The notes beneath the pieces were generated by a model, which was not told the DNA's origin, made no database searches, and worked only from the letters and a program-made list of their open reading frames with translations. Below, in pieces: positions 8,249 through 16,283 of a DNA stretch of 43,368 nt. The position numbers and the translations under genes are program-made. Within the stretch, counting starts at the first letter, position 1. Each line of letters begins with the position of its first letter. This DNA comes from Nitrospira sp. UBA5699 (lineage in GTDB: Bacteria > Nitrospirota > Nitrospiria > Nitrospirales > Nitrospiraceae), in NCBI GenBank assembly GCA_002420105.1, contig DIHJ01000102.1, positions 12,880-56,247 of the forward strand, given 5' to 3'.

Positions 8249-8782
8249 GTGGAATCTCCATCGAAGGTGAAACCGATTCTGCCCTGGTGGGCCGGCGGGC
8301 TCGGAATCGGACTCGTGCTGATCGTCGCCGTCGCGCTGGTTCAGCCGATCGGGGTGTCGACGCAATACGTGGTCTTCGACGGAGTCCTGCTGCGCGCGCT
8401 GCTGCCGGCGGTGGCTGCACAGAGCCCCTATCTCGAGGAAACGGCGGAGGGATGGAGCCTCCTGACCTATGAATTCATGTTCGTCCTGGGCGTTCCGCTC
8501 GGCGCGTTCATGGCGGCGCTGGCGACCGGGCGTCTGGCCTGGCGCGGGGTGCCGCGGGAGTGGAGCAGCCGTTTCGGTCCGTCTCCCGGTAGACGATTGG
8601 CGTGGTCCTTCATCGGCGGATTCATCCTGCTGTTCGGCGCCCGTTTCGGCGGAGGCTGCACCTCCGGTCACATGATCAGCGGCCTGTCGCAATTGGCAAT
8701 GAGTTCGCTGGTGTTTTCTTCCACGCTCTTCGTGAGCGGCATCGTCACCGCGCGATGGCTGTACGATCGGAGGTCGCGATGA
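8249..8782 (+). CDS. YeeE/YedE-family permease, first half (TsuA-like)
   Basis: A 177-residue membrane protein of the YeeE/YedE sulfur-transport family, whose characterised member TsuA takes up thiosulfate. The family's cysteine-bearing motif is present as FGARFGGGCTSGHMISGLSQL. Full YeeE proteins are about 350 aa with two such repeats; here the two halves are separate genes. The start is a GTG (8249) preceded by gaggag. The stop overlaps the next gene's ATG by 4 bases, so the halves are translationally coupled and probably pair in the membrane. Confidence 0.85.
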   Translation: MESPSKVKPILPWWAGGLGIGLVLIVAVALVQPIGVSTQYVVFDGVLLRALLPAVAAQSPYLEETAEGWSLLTYEFMFVLGVPLGAFMAALATGRLAWRGVPREWSSRFGPSPGRRLAWSFIGGFILLFGARFGGGCTSGHMISGLSQLAMSSLVFSSTLFVSGIVTARWLYDRRSR

Positions 8783-9309
8783 AACTCCTGCTGGGGCTGG
8801 TCTTGGGCGCGGCATTCGGCGCCGTTCTGCAACTCTCCGGCGCCTCCAGCCATACCAAGATCACCAACGCGCTGCGGCTGAGGGATTTGGCGATCATCAA
8901 ACTCATCCTGGCGGCCATCGGCGCGGGGCTGATCGGCGTGCATTTGCTGGATGCCGCCGGCCTGGCCAACATGCAGGTCAAGGATCTCTATCTGCCGGGG
9001 GTTGCCATCGCCGGCTTGATCTTCGGCGTCGGATTCGCCGTGACGGGTTATTGCCCGGGCACGGCGCTCGCCGCGGCGGCGGAAGGGAAAGTCGATGCCT
9101 GGTTCACGGTGGTGGGTGGGTTGTTCGGGGCCGTGATCTTTGCCTTTCTCTATCCCGAGCTCGAGGCCGGGCTGCTGTCGGTGGGGCGATTCGGTCCGGT
9201 CACCCTTCATCGCGCGCTGGGCATATCCGGCGCGCTGATGGCGGTGCCGCTGGGTCTGTTGTGTCTCTGGCTGGCCGCGAGGCTTCCGGAAAAGGGAGGG
9301 CTGTCATGA
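8779..9309 (+). CDS. YeeE/YedE-family permease, second half
   Basis: A 176-residue partner of the preceding half-permease. It has five or so hydrophobic helices and the second-half motif GVGFAVTGYCPGTALAAAAEGK, with the conserved Cys in GYCPGT. It starts at the ATG in an ATGA overlap with the upstream stop and overlaps the OsmC gene in the same way. Two-gene half-size YeeE arrangements are known in many bacteria and are thought to import thiosulfate or another sulfur compound. The substrate here is inferred from the TsdA and SoxCD-like neighbours. Confidence 0.85.
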   Translation: MKLLLGLVLGAAFGAVLQLSGASSHTKITNALRLRDLAIIKLILAAIGAGLIGVHLLDAAGLANMQVKDLYLPGVAIAGLIFGVGFAVTGYCPGTALAAAAEGKVDAWFTVVGGLFGAVIFAFLYPELEAGLLSVGRFGPVTLHRALGISGALMAVPLGLLCLWLAARLPEKGGLS

Positions 9310-9725
9310 AACTCAATGTCTCCTATCACGGCGGCACGCGGTACGACCTGACGAGCGGGAAGCATCGCATCGTGACGGATCAGCCGGCCGAAGACGGCGG
9401 GCAGGATGCCGGGATGAGTCCGGTCGAATTGTTCGTCGGCTCCGTGGCCAGTTGCGTCGCCTATTTCGTCGGCCGGTTCTGCGCTCGGCACGAGATTCCC
9501 CGGGAGGGGCTGACGGTGGAGGCCGAGTGGGTCATGGCCGAAGGGCCGCACCGCGTCGGCCAGATCAATCTGGCCATTCATCTCCCGCACCGGCTCGCGC
9601 CGGACCAGAGGGAGAAACTCCTGAAAGTCGCCCATGGCTGCACGGTCCATCAATCGATCGCGGTGGCGGCGACCGTCGCCATCAAGTTGAACCCCCACGG
9701 CCATCATACGGAGTCGCGTCCATGA
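9306..9725 (+). CDS. OsmC-family protein
   Basis: A 139-residue OsmC/Ohr-fold protein with both catalytic-type cysteines: SVASCVAYFV and AHGCTVHQSI. OsmC proteins reduce peroxides or act in thiol/sulfur handling. This one belongs to the YhfA-like group often coupled to sulfur genes. It is cytoplasmic (no signal peptide). It overlaps the YeeE gene upstream (ATGA) and the sulfite dehydrogenase gene downstream (ATGA), so it is an integral part of the operon. A role in accepting imported sulfane sulfur is possible but unproven. Confidence 0.85.
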   Translation: MKLNVSYHGGTRYDLTSGKHRIVTDQPAEDGGQDAGMSPVELFVGSVASCVAYFVGRFCARHEIPREGLTVEAEWVMAEGPHRVGQINLAIHLPHRLAPDQREKLLKVAHGCTVHQSIAVAATVAIKLNPHGHHTESRP

Positions 9726-10921
9726 AAGAGAGCGGCGACATCGGTCGGGTGTCACGGCGGTCCTGGTTGAAGACGTTATTCTGCGGGCTCGGAGCGGTTC
9801 TCGTCGTCAATCGTGTGCCTGCACGGGCCGCCTCGGTCGAGAGCGATCTTGGATCGAAGGAGTCCGGTCCGTTGACCGTGCGGGTCAGCAGACCTTTCGA
9901 TGCGGAGACGCCGGTCCGGGAATTCACGTCCTTCCTCACGCCCAACCACCGGTTCTTCGTGCGGAGCCACTTCGGCCCACCGGCGCCCGATCTGATCGCG
10001 GAGGCGAATTGGAAGTTGCGGATCGGCGGTCTGGTCGAGCGATCGCTGGAATTGACCGCCGGGGACCTCAAGCGGTTCGAGCCGGTGACGATTACGGCCG
10101 TCGTCCAATGCAGCGGCAACGGCCGGGCCTTTTACAGTCCGAAGGTTCCCGGCGTGCAGTGGGAACGAGGCGCGGTCGGCAATGCGCAATGGACGGGAGT
10201 CCGGCTGCGGGACCTGCTGGTCCGGGCGGGGATGAAGGAGCAGGCGCGGCACGTGCAGTTCCAGGGCGCCGACCGTCCCGTCGTGGCGTCCGTGCCGCTG
10301 TTCACCCGGAGCATCCCGCTGGCCAAGGCGATTCATCCGGATACGATCCTCGCCTATGAGATGAACGGGCGTCCCCTGCCGCTCCTGCACGGCGCGCCGC
10401 TGCGGGTGATCACGCCGGGCTGGATGGCCGATTCCTGCATCAAGTGGCTGACCGACATCACGGTGCAGGCGGAGGAGGCGAAGGGGTACTACATGGAGAC
10501 GGCCTATCGCGTGCCGACAACACCGGTGGAGCCGGGCGGCGCGGCGGGCGGACCGTCGATTCCGGTTGAGGAAATGATCGTGAAATCGCTGATCGCGACG
10601 CCACAGGAGGGCGAGAGCGTCAAAGCCGGGCCCGTCGCCGTTCAAGGCGTGGCCTGGAGCGGAGAAGCCGCCATCGCGAAGGTTGAGGTGTCCATGGACG
10701 AGGGAAAAACCTGGGAGCCGGCCCGTCTCACGGGAGATGCGTATCCCTACGCCTGGCGCCGGTGGCAGTACATCTGGCCGGCGAAGGCGGCCGGCACCTA
10801 TGCGATTCTCTGCCGTGCGACGGACGCACGCGGACAGATGCAACCGGCGGCGAGTTCCTGGAATCCCGGCGGATTTCTCTGGAACGGGTGGGATCGCGTG
10901 ACCGTGACGGTGACGGCGTGA
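9722..10921 (+). CDS. soxC: Tat-exported molybdopterin sulfite dehydrogenase, SoxC/SorA-like
   Basis: Periplasmic molybdenum enzyme of the sulfite oxidase family. A twin-arginine signal (SRRSWLK then a hydrophobic stretch) directs export after cofactor loading. The Mo-ligand cysteine is Cys130 in VVQCSGNGR, followed by the substrate-pocket region VQWERGAVGNAQWTGVRLRDLL and GAPLRVITPGW. The C-terminal dimerisation domain (Mo-co_dimer) starts near residue 285 and ends with WNPGGFLWNGWDRVTV. At 399 aa it matches SoxC. SoxC normally works with the dihaem cytochrome SoxD, and a dihaem cytochrome gene is next. SorA and SoxC are hard to separate by eye. Confidence 0.85.
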   Translation: MKESGDIGRVSRRSWLKTLFCGLGAVLVVNRVPARAASVESDLGSKESGPLTVRVSRPFDAETPVREFTSFLTPNHRFFVRSHFGPPAPDLIAEANWKLRIGGLVERSLELTAGDLKRFEPVTITAVVQCSGNGRAFYSPKVPGVQWERGAVGNAQWTGVRLRDLLVRAGMKEQARHVQFQGADRPVVASVPLFTRSIPLAKAIHPDTILAYEMNGRPLPLLHGAPLRVITPGWMADSCIKWLTDITVQAEEAKGYYMETAYRVPTTPVEPGGAAGGPSIPVEEMIVKSLIATPQEGESVKAGPVAVQGVAWSGEAAIAKVEVSMDEGKTWEPARLTGDAYPYAWRRWQYIWPAKAAGTYAILCRATDARGQMQPAASSWNPGGFLWNGWDRVTVTVTA

Positions 10922-10935
10922 CGGGGGACGGAAGC

Positions 10936-11577
10936 GTGACACGTGAAGCGTTGGGCCTAAATCGCAAGAAGGTCATCGCCGCCGGGCTGCTGCTCGCCGG
11001 AGGATTTTTCGTTCTGGCGATGACGACGGCGGCGCAGGAAGATGATCCGGTTTCGGTGAGCGCGGCGCTGGCGCCGCGCGCGGAGGGGTTGATCATCGCG
11101 CGCTGTTCCGTCTGCCACAGCGCGGACCTGATTGCCCAGCAACGGTTGCCGCGGGCGCGCTGGGAGGCGACGGTCGAGAAGATGAAACACTGGGGGGCGG
11201 AAGTGTCCGGCGAGGAGGCGGACCTGCTCGTGCGGTATCTCTCGGCCCGCTACCATCCCGGGGCGCCGGACCACCTGCCGCCGCTCGACAGCGAGGTGAG
11301 GAAGGCGGAGCCGTTCTCGCAGGAACCGGCGAAGGACGGTCCGGTGACCGGGCTGGCGTCCCGGGGAGCTGGCATTTTCGAACACAACTGTCAGGCCTGT
11401 CACGGCACCGGCGCGATGGGTGGCATGGGACCGAAGCTGGCGAAGAATCCGATTCTCAAACACGAGGACCTGTTCTGGGAGACGGTGTTGCACGGGCGGG
11501 GACCGATGCCGGCCTGGGGCTCGGTGCTGAGTCATCAGGACATTGCGGATGTTCATGCATGGTTGTTGACCAGATAG
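10936..11577 (+). CDS. SoxD/SorB-like dihaem cytochrome c
   Basis: Probable electron acceptor of the preceding sulfite dehydrogenase. A hydrophobic leader (VIAAGLLLAGGFFVLAMTTAAQ) precedes two haem sites: CSVCH at residues 57-61 and CQACH at residues 152-156. The first domain resembles the sulfite:cytochrome c subunit type (RWEATVEKMKHWGAEVSGEEADLLVRYLS). The second is a GMGPKLAKNP...GRGPMPAWG class I domain. The start may be GTG 10936 or GTG 10918, the latter overlapping the upstream stop; 10936 is chosen for the gggggacgg before it. At 213 aa it is shorter than classical SoxD. Confidence 0.8.
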   Translation: MTREALGLNRKKVIAAGLLLAGGFFVLAMTTAAQEDDPVSVSAALAPRAEGLIIARCSVCHSADLIAQQRLPRARWEATVEKMKHWGAEVSGEEADLLVRYLSARYHPGAPDHLPPLDSEVRKAEPFSQEPAKDGPVTGLASRGAGIFEHNCQACHGTGAMGGMGPKLAKNPILKHEDLFWETVLHGRGPMPAWGSVLSHQDIADVHAWLLTR

Positions 11578-11616
11578 GGGCGGGACGCAATCCACAGAGG
11601 TGAAAGGAGTCGCCAG

Positions 11617-13026
11617 ATGAATCTGAAGAGAGGCATGGTGATCGGAGGCGCATTGGTGACGTTGATCGGACTGATGTCCGCCCCGCGTCTGTTGTTCGGG
11701 AGCGATCAGCCCCGGGCCAAGGAACTGCTTCAGCAGGCCTGCGTCCAATGTCATCGCCTGGAAGGGCAGGCCGAGTCCCGATTCAATCTGCGCGCGCCCG
11801 ACCTCATCTGGGCGGGCAGCAAGTACCAGCGCCCCTGGCTGATCCGCTGGCTGACCGGCAGGGAAGCGCCGCTCTATGCGAAGGGCTATCGGTGGGATCT
11901 CAGCGAGGGGCCGGTCAAGCATCCGGTCGTCACCGAAGCCGAGGCGAACGCCATCGCCGACTACTTCGAGAAGCACAACAAGGATCCGCGCGTGAAGGTC
12001 GGGGCATTCGACGCCTCGAAGGTGAGCAAGTTCGAGGTGACCTTCGGCGGCATGGCCTACAAAGCGCATGCCTGTCTCGGCTGCCATACGATCGAGGAAA
12101 ACGGCAAGCTCATCGGCGGTCCGCAGAGCGCCGCCCTCCAGAACGCCGGCCAGCGCTACAACATGGACTGGCTGTACCGGTTCGGGCAGAATCCGCAGGA
12201 CTTCATCATCCATACAGGAGAGTTTCTCGCCGACGCGACCGACCCGCAATTGCGGGCGGTGATCGGGTACCTTGCCGCGCAGGGCGTCAAGGACTTCAAG
12301 TACTACGAGCCCTGGACGAGTCAGGAGTTCGCCAACGCAAGCGTCGATCGCGGCAAGGGGCTCTACAAGGAATATTGCGCCCAGTGTCACGGGTTCACCG
12401 GCAAGGGCGACGGTCCCGCCGCCTCGGGGTTGGAGCCGAAGCCGGCGATCCACGCCAACATTCCGTTCGAGAAGCTGCCGATCGAGTACCTCTACAACGT
12501 GGTCAATCACGGCGGGGCGGCGATGGGCAAGTCGCCGAACATGCCCTATTGGAACCTGACGATCGGTCAGCAGGGCGTGGCCGATGTGATCGCCTACCTG
12601 AAAGCGACCTTCAAGGGCGCCCCGGAGGCGGCCGCAGCCGTTCCGGGCGGCAAACCGTCGGGTGTCTGCCCTCAGCCCCGCAAGACCGTCAAGGCTCCGG
12701 GAGAGTTCCTGTCGAAGACGAATCCCCTGCCGGCATCGAGCGAGATGGTGGAGGCGGGGAAGACACTCTTCCAGCAGTCGGCCCAACCGGTGGCCTGCGC
12801 CCTGTGCCACGGGAACCAGGGAGACGGACAGGGCGTCATGGGCGCGGCCCTGGTCCCGCAGCCCAGAAACTTCACCTGCGGTTCGATGATGAAGGACCTT
12901 CCTGACGGACAGCTGTTCTGGATCATCAAGAACGGCTCGCCCGGGACCGGTATGATGTCCTTTGCCGGATTGCCGGACGATCAGGTCTGGCAGCTCATCC
13001 ACTACATCCGCACGCTGGCGCGTTAA
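11617..13026 (+). CDS. Tetrahaem cytochrome c
   Basis: A 469-residue exported cytochrome with four CXXCH sites: CVQCH (42-46), CLGCH (153-157), CAQCH (254-258) and CALCH (394-398). It looks like four monohaem class I domains in series. The first half (CVQCHRLEGQ ... SKYQRPWLIRWL ... DWLYRFGQNPQDF) is closely similar to the dihaem protein at 16889-17581. The last domain (NPLP...PRNF...GQLFWIIKNGSPGTGM) is similar to the monohaem protein at 15109-15705. Presumably a periplasmic electron carrier; the partner is unknown. It has a leader peptide and a Shine-Dalgarno aaaggag. Confidence 0.9.
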   Translation: MNLKRGMVIGGALVTLIGLMSAPRLLFGSDQPRAKELLQQACVQCHRLEGQAESRFNLRAPDLIWAGSKYQRPWLIRWLTGREAPLYAKGYRWDLSEGPVKHPVVTEAEANAIADYFEKHNKDPRVKVGAFDASKVSKFEVTFGGMAYKAHACLGCHTIEENGKLIGGPQSAALQNAGQRYNMDWLYRFGQNPQDFIIHTGEFLADATDPQLRAVIGYLAAQGVKDFKYYEPWTSQEFANASVDRGKGLYKEYCAQCHGFTGKGDGPAASGLEPKPAIHANIPFEKLPIEYLYNVVNHGGAAMGKSPNMPYWNLTIGQQGVADVIAYLKATFKGAPEAAAAVPGGKPSGVCPQPRKTVKAPGEFLSKTNPLPASSEMVEAGKTLFQQSAQPVACALCHGNQGDGQGVMGAALVPQPRNFTCGSMMKDLPDGQLFWIIKNGSPGTGMMSFAGLPDDQVWQLIHYIRTLAR

Positions 13027-13036
13027 GGAGGGTATT

Positions 13037-13624
13037 ATGAAACCGACCATCCCATCGGTGGTGCTGATTGCCGCCGCGGTGGCGCTGACCGCCGGCTGTT
13101 CCCGTCATTACACGGGCAAGCTGGATCAGAGGCTTCACGCCAAGGCGGTGATCGCCGGCCCGGGGATCACCGGCGAGGCGAAGCTGCATCAGGAATACGA
13201 AGGCCGCGTCCGGATCGTGCTCAAGCTGGAGGGAACGGCCGAGAGCAAACTCACGCCGGGACTCCACGCCGTGCACATCCACGAAACCGGCGCCTGCGAT
13301 CCGTTCACCGCCGCCAAGGGCCACTTCGACGGCAACGTCGATCCGCAGGTGAACCCGGAGGCGAACGTGACGCCGGGGCTCGGCAACCATCCGTACCATC
13401 TCGGCGACCTGCCGAATCTGACGGTCGACGAGAACCGCAAGGGGTCGCTCTATACGATTACCAGCCGGGTGACGCTGGCTCCGGGGCTGAACAGCCTGTT
13501 CGACAAGGACGGGAGCGCCTTCATCATTCACGGGCTCGAGGATAAGTATCTTCCGGATCCACCGGCGAAGGACGCGCCGGGAGGACCGAGGATCGCCTGC
13601 GGCGTGATCACGATGGAGCCATAG
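13037..13624 (+). CDS. Cu/Zn superoxide dismutase-like lipoprotein
   Basis: A 195-residue lipoprotein (lipobox LTAGC) of the Cu/Zn-SOD family that would remove superoxide in the periplasm. Visible signature pieces are HAVHIHETGACDPF (copper His pair and the disulfide Cys), KGHFDGN, NHPYHLGDLPNL (zinc site), AFIIHGLEDKY and the C-terminal RIACGVITM with the partner Cys. The zinc loop is shorter than in classical SodC, so the full set of zinc ligands is not certain. A strong aaggaggg precedes the ATG. It follows the tetrahaem gene by 10 bases and is probably cotranscribed. Confidence 0.85.
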   Translation: MKPTIPSVVLIAAAVALTAGCSRHYTGKLDQRLHAKAVIAGPGITGEAKLHQEYEGRVRIVLKLEGTAESKLTPGLHAVHIHETGACDPFTAAKGHFDGNVDPQVNPEANVTPGLGNHPYHLGDLPNLTVDENRKGSLYTITSRVTLAPGLNSLFDKDGSAFIIHGLEDKYLPDPPAKDAPGGPRIACGVITMEP

Positions 13625-13669
13625 CAACCGGCCGGACACACATTGGGACGGAACGAGGAGGAGAAACTG

Positions 13670-14029
13670 ATGGCCAGTTTCATCATTTCCGGCAGTCGAG
13701 GCACGGACGACCCCACCATGGCGACGCTGCCCTTCATGGCGGCCAAGACAGCGAAGGAGCAGGGGCATGACGTGGTGCTCTGGCTCTGGAACGAAGCGGT
13801 GACGTTGGGCCGGAAGGGGACCGCGGACCATGTGACCGGAGTCAACCTGACGCCCTTAAAGGATCTTCTGGCTGCGGTGCAGGCGGCGGGTGTGCCGATC
13901 TGGGTCTGCGGCGCCTGCGCCGTCGCCAGGCAGATCGGCGGATCGGATCTGGTTGCCGGCGCGTCGATCAAAGGCATGCCGGATTACATCAAGGCCGTGG
14001 CCGAGCGCGACCGGAACGTGGCGTTCTGA
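13670..14029 (+). CDS. Cytoplasmic DsrE-like protein
   Basis: A 119-residue DsrE/DrsE-like protein without a signal peptide. The core is FIISGSRGTDDPTMATLPFM, then GHDVVLWLWNEAVTLG. The cysteines sit in VPIWVCGACAVARQIGG, the CGAC pattern that several DsrE-family sulfurtransferase-like proteins carry. The ATG at 13670 is chosen for the gaggagga just before it, not the upstream TTG. It is the second DsrE-family gene in this block, one exported (5815) and one cytosolic. Confidence 0.8.
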   Translation: MASFIISGSRGTDDPTMATLPFMAAKTAKEQGHDVVLWLWNEAVTLGRKGTADHVTGVNLTPLKDLLAAVQAAGVPIWVCGACAVARQIGGSDLVAGASIKGMPDYIKAVAERDRNVAF

Positions 14030-14054
14030 TCGCGCGGAAAGGACGGGTACCGTT

Positions 14055-14308
14055 ATGGCATCGGGTGACGAGCCGGCGGGGAAATCCAAAGGGCGGAAGG
14101 ACCGTCGGGACGAGGCGACGCGCTCGGCGCCGACGACCTGGAGGCCATCCCGACCGCGGTTCCGCGGGAGGGCGACGGGTACCGGATCGCGGCCGGCGTC
14201 ACCGCCGCGAAAGGCGCCGTCGGCGAGCCGGGCCGCAGGCTGACGGAGGACGATCTCAACCGGATCAACACGAGAAAAGGGCTCATCGAGCTGCTCGAAC
14301 GCAGGAAC
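14055..14308 (+). other. Apparent 5' part of the PPK2 gene, out of frame
   Basis: An ATG at 14055 begins a Lys/Arg-rich stretch (MASGDEPAGKSKGRKDRRDE) typical of PPK2 N-termini. The continuation that matches PPK2 (DDLEAIPTAVPREGDGY ... LTEDDLNRINTRKG) is in a different frame from about 14120 and runs unbroken into the kinase gene. The join needs one extra base between about 14112 and 14138. This is either a real frameshift or a missing base in the consensus. Confidence 0.55.
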
Positions 14309-15082
14309 GTGGACCTGGAGGAGGTCCGCAAGACGCTCCTCTACGAACAGGAATTGCGGCAGCTGCAGGTCGAACTGGTCAGGCTGCAACGCTGGGTGCA
14401 GGCCGAGGGGGAGCGGATCGCGATCCTGATCGAGGGCCGCGACGCGGCGGGGAAGGGCGGCACGATCCGCCGGTTCACCGAGCATCTGAACCCGCGCGCG
14501 ATGCGCGTGGTCGCCCTGCCGAAGCCGACGGACGAAGAGCGCGGACAATGGTATTTCCAGCGCTACATCCGGCAGTTGCCCAATCGGGGCGAGATCGTCT
14601 TCTTCGACCGGAGTTGGTACAACCGCGCGGTCGTCGAGCCGGTAATGGGATTTTGCACCAAGAAGGAACACCAGCGGTTCCTGCAGCAGGTGACGGAATT
14701 CGAGCACATGCTCTATGAGGACGGCGTCACCCTCATCAAGTTCTGGTTCTCCATATCAAAAGAGGAACAGGCGAAGCGGTTCGATGCCCGGCGGCAGAAT
14801 CCGCTCAAGCAGTGGAAACTGAGTCCGGTGGATGAAAAGGCCCAGGAGTTGTGGGATGCCTATACCCGCTACAAAGAAGAGATGTTCAGCAAGACCCATA
14901 CGACATTCAGTCCCTGGATCATCGTCAAGGCGAACGACAAGCAGGCGGCGCGATTGGAAAGCCTCCGCTATGTATTGAACCTGATTCCCTACAAGGGGAA
15001 GGAAGAGGCGCAGATCCGGCTGGCGCCGGACCCCAACGTGATCACCAGGTTCCATCGCAAGATGGTGGAGCTGGATTTGTAA
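14309..15082 (+). CDS. ppk2: Polyphosphate kinase 2 (PPK2 family)
   Basis: Kinase that transfers phosphate between polyphosphate and nucleotides, cytoplasmic. The kinase core has Walker A GRDAAGKGGTI, the lid FDRSWYNRAVVEPVMGF and the family segments NPRAMRVVALPKPT, RGQWYFQRYI and NPLKQWKLSPVDEKAQELW. A GTG at 14309 opens the listed frame, but PPK2-like coding continues in this frame back to about 14120, so the true N-terminus probably lies at 14055 with a frame change. The C-terminus (NVITRFHRKMVELDL) is complete. It lies between the DsrE gene and a cytochrome gene. Confidence 0.92.
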   Translation: MDLEEVRKTLLYEQELRQLQVELVRLQRWVQAEGERIAILIEGRDAAGKGGTIRRFTEHLNPRAMRVVALPKPTDEERGQWYFQRYIRQLPNRGEIVFFDRSWYNRAVVEPVMGFCTKKEHQRFLQQVTEFEHMLYEDGVTLIKFWFSISKEEQAKRFDARRQNPLKQWKLSPVDEKAQELWDAYTRYKEEMFSKTHTTFSPWIIVKANDKQAARLESLRYVLNLIPYKGKEEAQIRLAPDPNVITRFHRKMVELDL

Positions 15083-15108
15083 CGGCCGGACAACGGGAGA
15101 ACCAGAAG

Positions 15109-15705
15109 ATGCATGTGATTCGCGCGTGTATGGATTCGGGCGGGGTGAAGAGGCTGGCCCTGTGGGTCGGCCTGCTGGTCGCTTTAGTGCCCCCGGCGTC
15201 GGCGCCGTTCGCGGCCGAGCGGCACATCATGCAGCCGCGGGTGCCGGTTGAGAGCCTCGCGGAGGTCCGCGCCCTCAGGAATCCCCTGCCCGATTCTCCC
15301 GACGTCGTCGCGAAGGGGAGCGCGCTCTATCGGGGGAAGGGCACCTGCGTCAACTGTCACGGCCAGAACGGGGAGGGAGACGGTCCGGTCGCCGCGTCGC
15401 TCGATCCGTCCCCCAGGAATTTTCATCATCATGGATTCTGGCGCCATCGCACGGAGGGCGAGCTCTTCTGGGTCATCAAGTACGGGTCGTCCGGGACCTC
15501 CATGATCGGATTCGGCGACGTGCTGTCCGACGAAGAAATCTGGGCCGTCATTCAATACGAGCGCAGCTTCGCGGGCGAGCACGGCTCGGGGATGATGGGC
15601 CATGGGAAAGGCATGATGGGACAGGGCGGCGGGATGGGCGGCATGGAGCATCGCGGTCCGCGAGGCGGGATGGGCGGGTGCGAAGGGGAGCATTGCGAGC
15701 GGTGA
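15109..15705 (+). CDS. Monohaem cytochrome c with Met/Gly/His-rich tail
   Basis: A 198-residue exported cytochrome with one haem motif, CVNCH, in KGTCVNCHGQNGEGDGP. The region NPLPDSPDVVAKG ... PRNFHHHGFW ... GELFWVIKYGSSGTSM is a close match to the last domain of the tetrahaem protein at 11617-13026. The last 45 residues are almost only Gly, Met, His and charged residues (GMMGHGKGMMGQGGGMGG), ending in a Cys pair (GGCEGEHCER). This tail could bind copper or another metal. Start ATG 15109. Confidence 0.87.
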   Translation: MHVIRACMDSGGVKRLALWVGLLVALVPPASAPFAAERHIMQPRVPVESLAEVRALRNPLPDSPDVVAKGSALYRGKGTCVNCHGQNGEGDGPVAASLDPSPRNFHHHGFWRHRTEGELFWVIKYGSSGTSMIGFGDVLSDEEIWAVIQYERSFAGEHGSGMMGHGKGMMGQGGGMGGMEHRGPRGGMGGCEGEHCER

Positions 15706-16283
15706 CCGTCGGGATCGCGCAGCTGATCGGGTCTAAGAAGCGGATTGCTTAAACCCGCGAGTCACGCGTCGTACGAGACAAGACCGGCCTAGTTCGTGAG
15801 GTCTTCCGGTTCATGCCGCTCCGTCCCGTCATGGCCAGGTCCCCGTCGAGTCTGCTTTGCCGCGATTACTGATGGAATCCCTCCCTTCCCCGCCGAAGAT
15901 TACACGAGTTAGTTGGATTCTCCCGACCCGTAAGCCTCCATGCCGGCGTCGGGGCATTTTGCGTCAGTCGTAATCCCCGCATCTGTGGCTTTGGTCTGCA
16001 ATCCAGAAATTCTTTCAGTGGTTCCTCCATTCTGATTCTCCCAGTGAAAGCAAGTAGTTAGACCCCTCTTCCTTCCTGCAATGCCCATCCTCTAGCCGGG
16101 CATGGCTATCGCACGATCGGTCTGGTGAGTGATTGAGCGGATCCTTTCGCCGATGCCTGAATCTCTTTGTGCTTTGATGGCTCAAAGTGTGGGGGAAGGC
16201 GAGGAAGTCGGAGGCCAGAAGCCTCGATCACACATTTGTTCGGGCCGTGAGCCATTTCAACATCACAAGAGGAGGATTATGCG
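15706..16283. other. Intergenic stretch without a recognisable gene
   Basis: This 578-base gap separates the cytochrome at 15109 from the CBS gene. No open frame here looks like a protein on either strand, and I see no tRNA or known riboswitch. It probably holds the promoter for the CBS gene, but no convincing -35/-10 pair stands out. A strong Shine-Dalgarno (aagaggagg) lies at its end, just before 16284. Confidence 0.5.

Noticed and set aside
10957..13050. Long minus-strand open frame opposite the SoxD-like and tetrahaem genes
   Set aside because: Again an antisense shadow; the + strand encodes clear haem motifs in order.
15850..15930. Short stretch on the complementary strand reading agtaatcgcgg, as in 16S rRNA
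   Set aside because: The similarity is only about 11 bases and the flanking sequence does not continue as rRNA.
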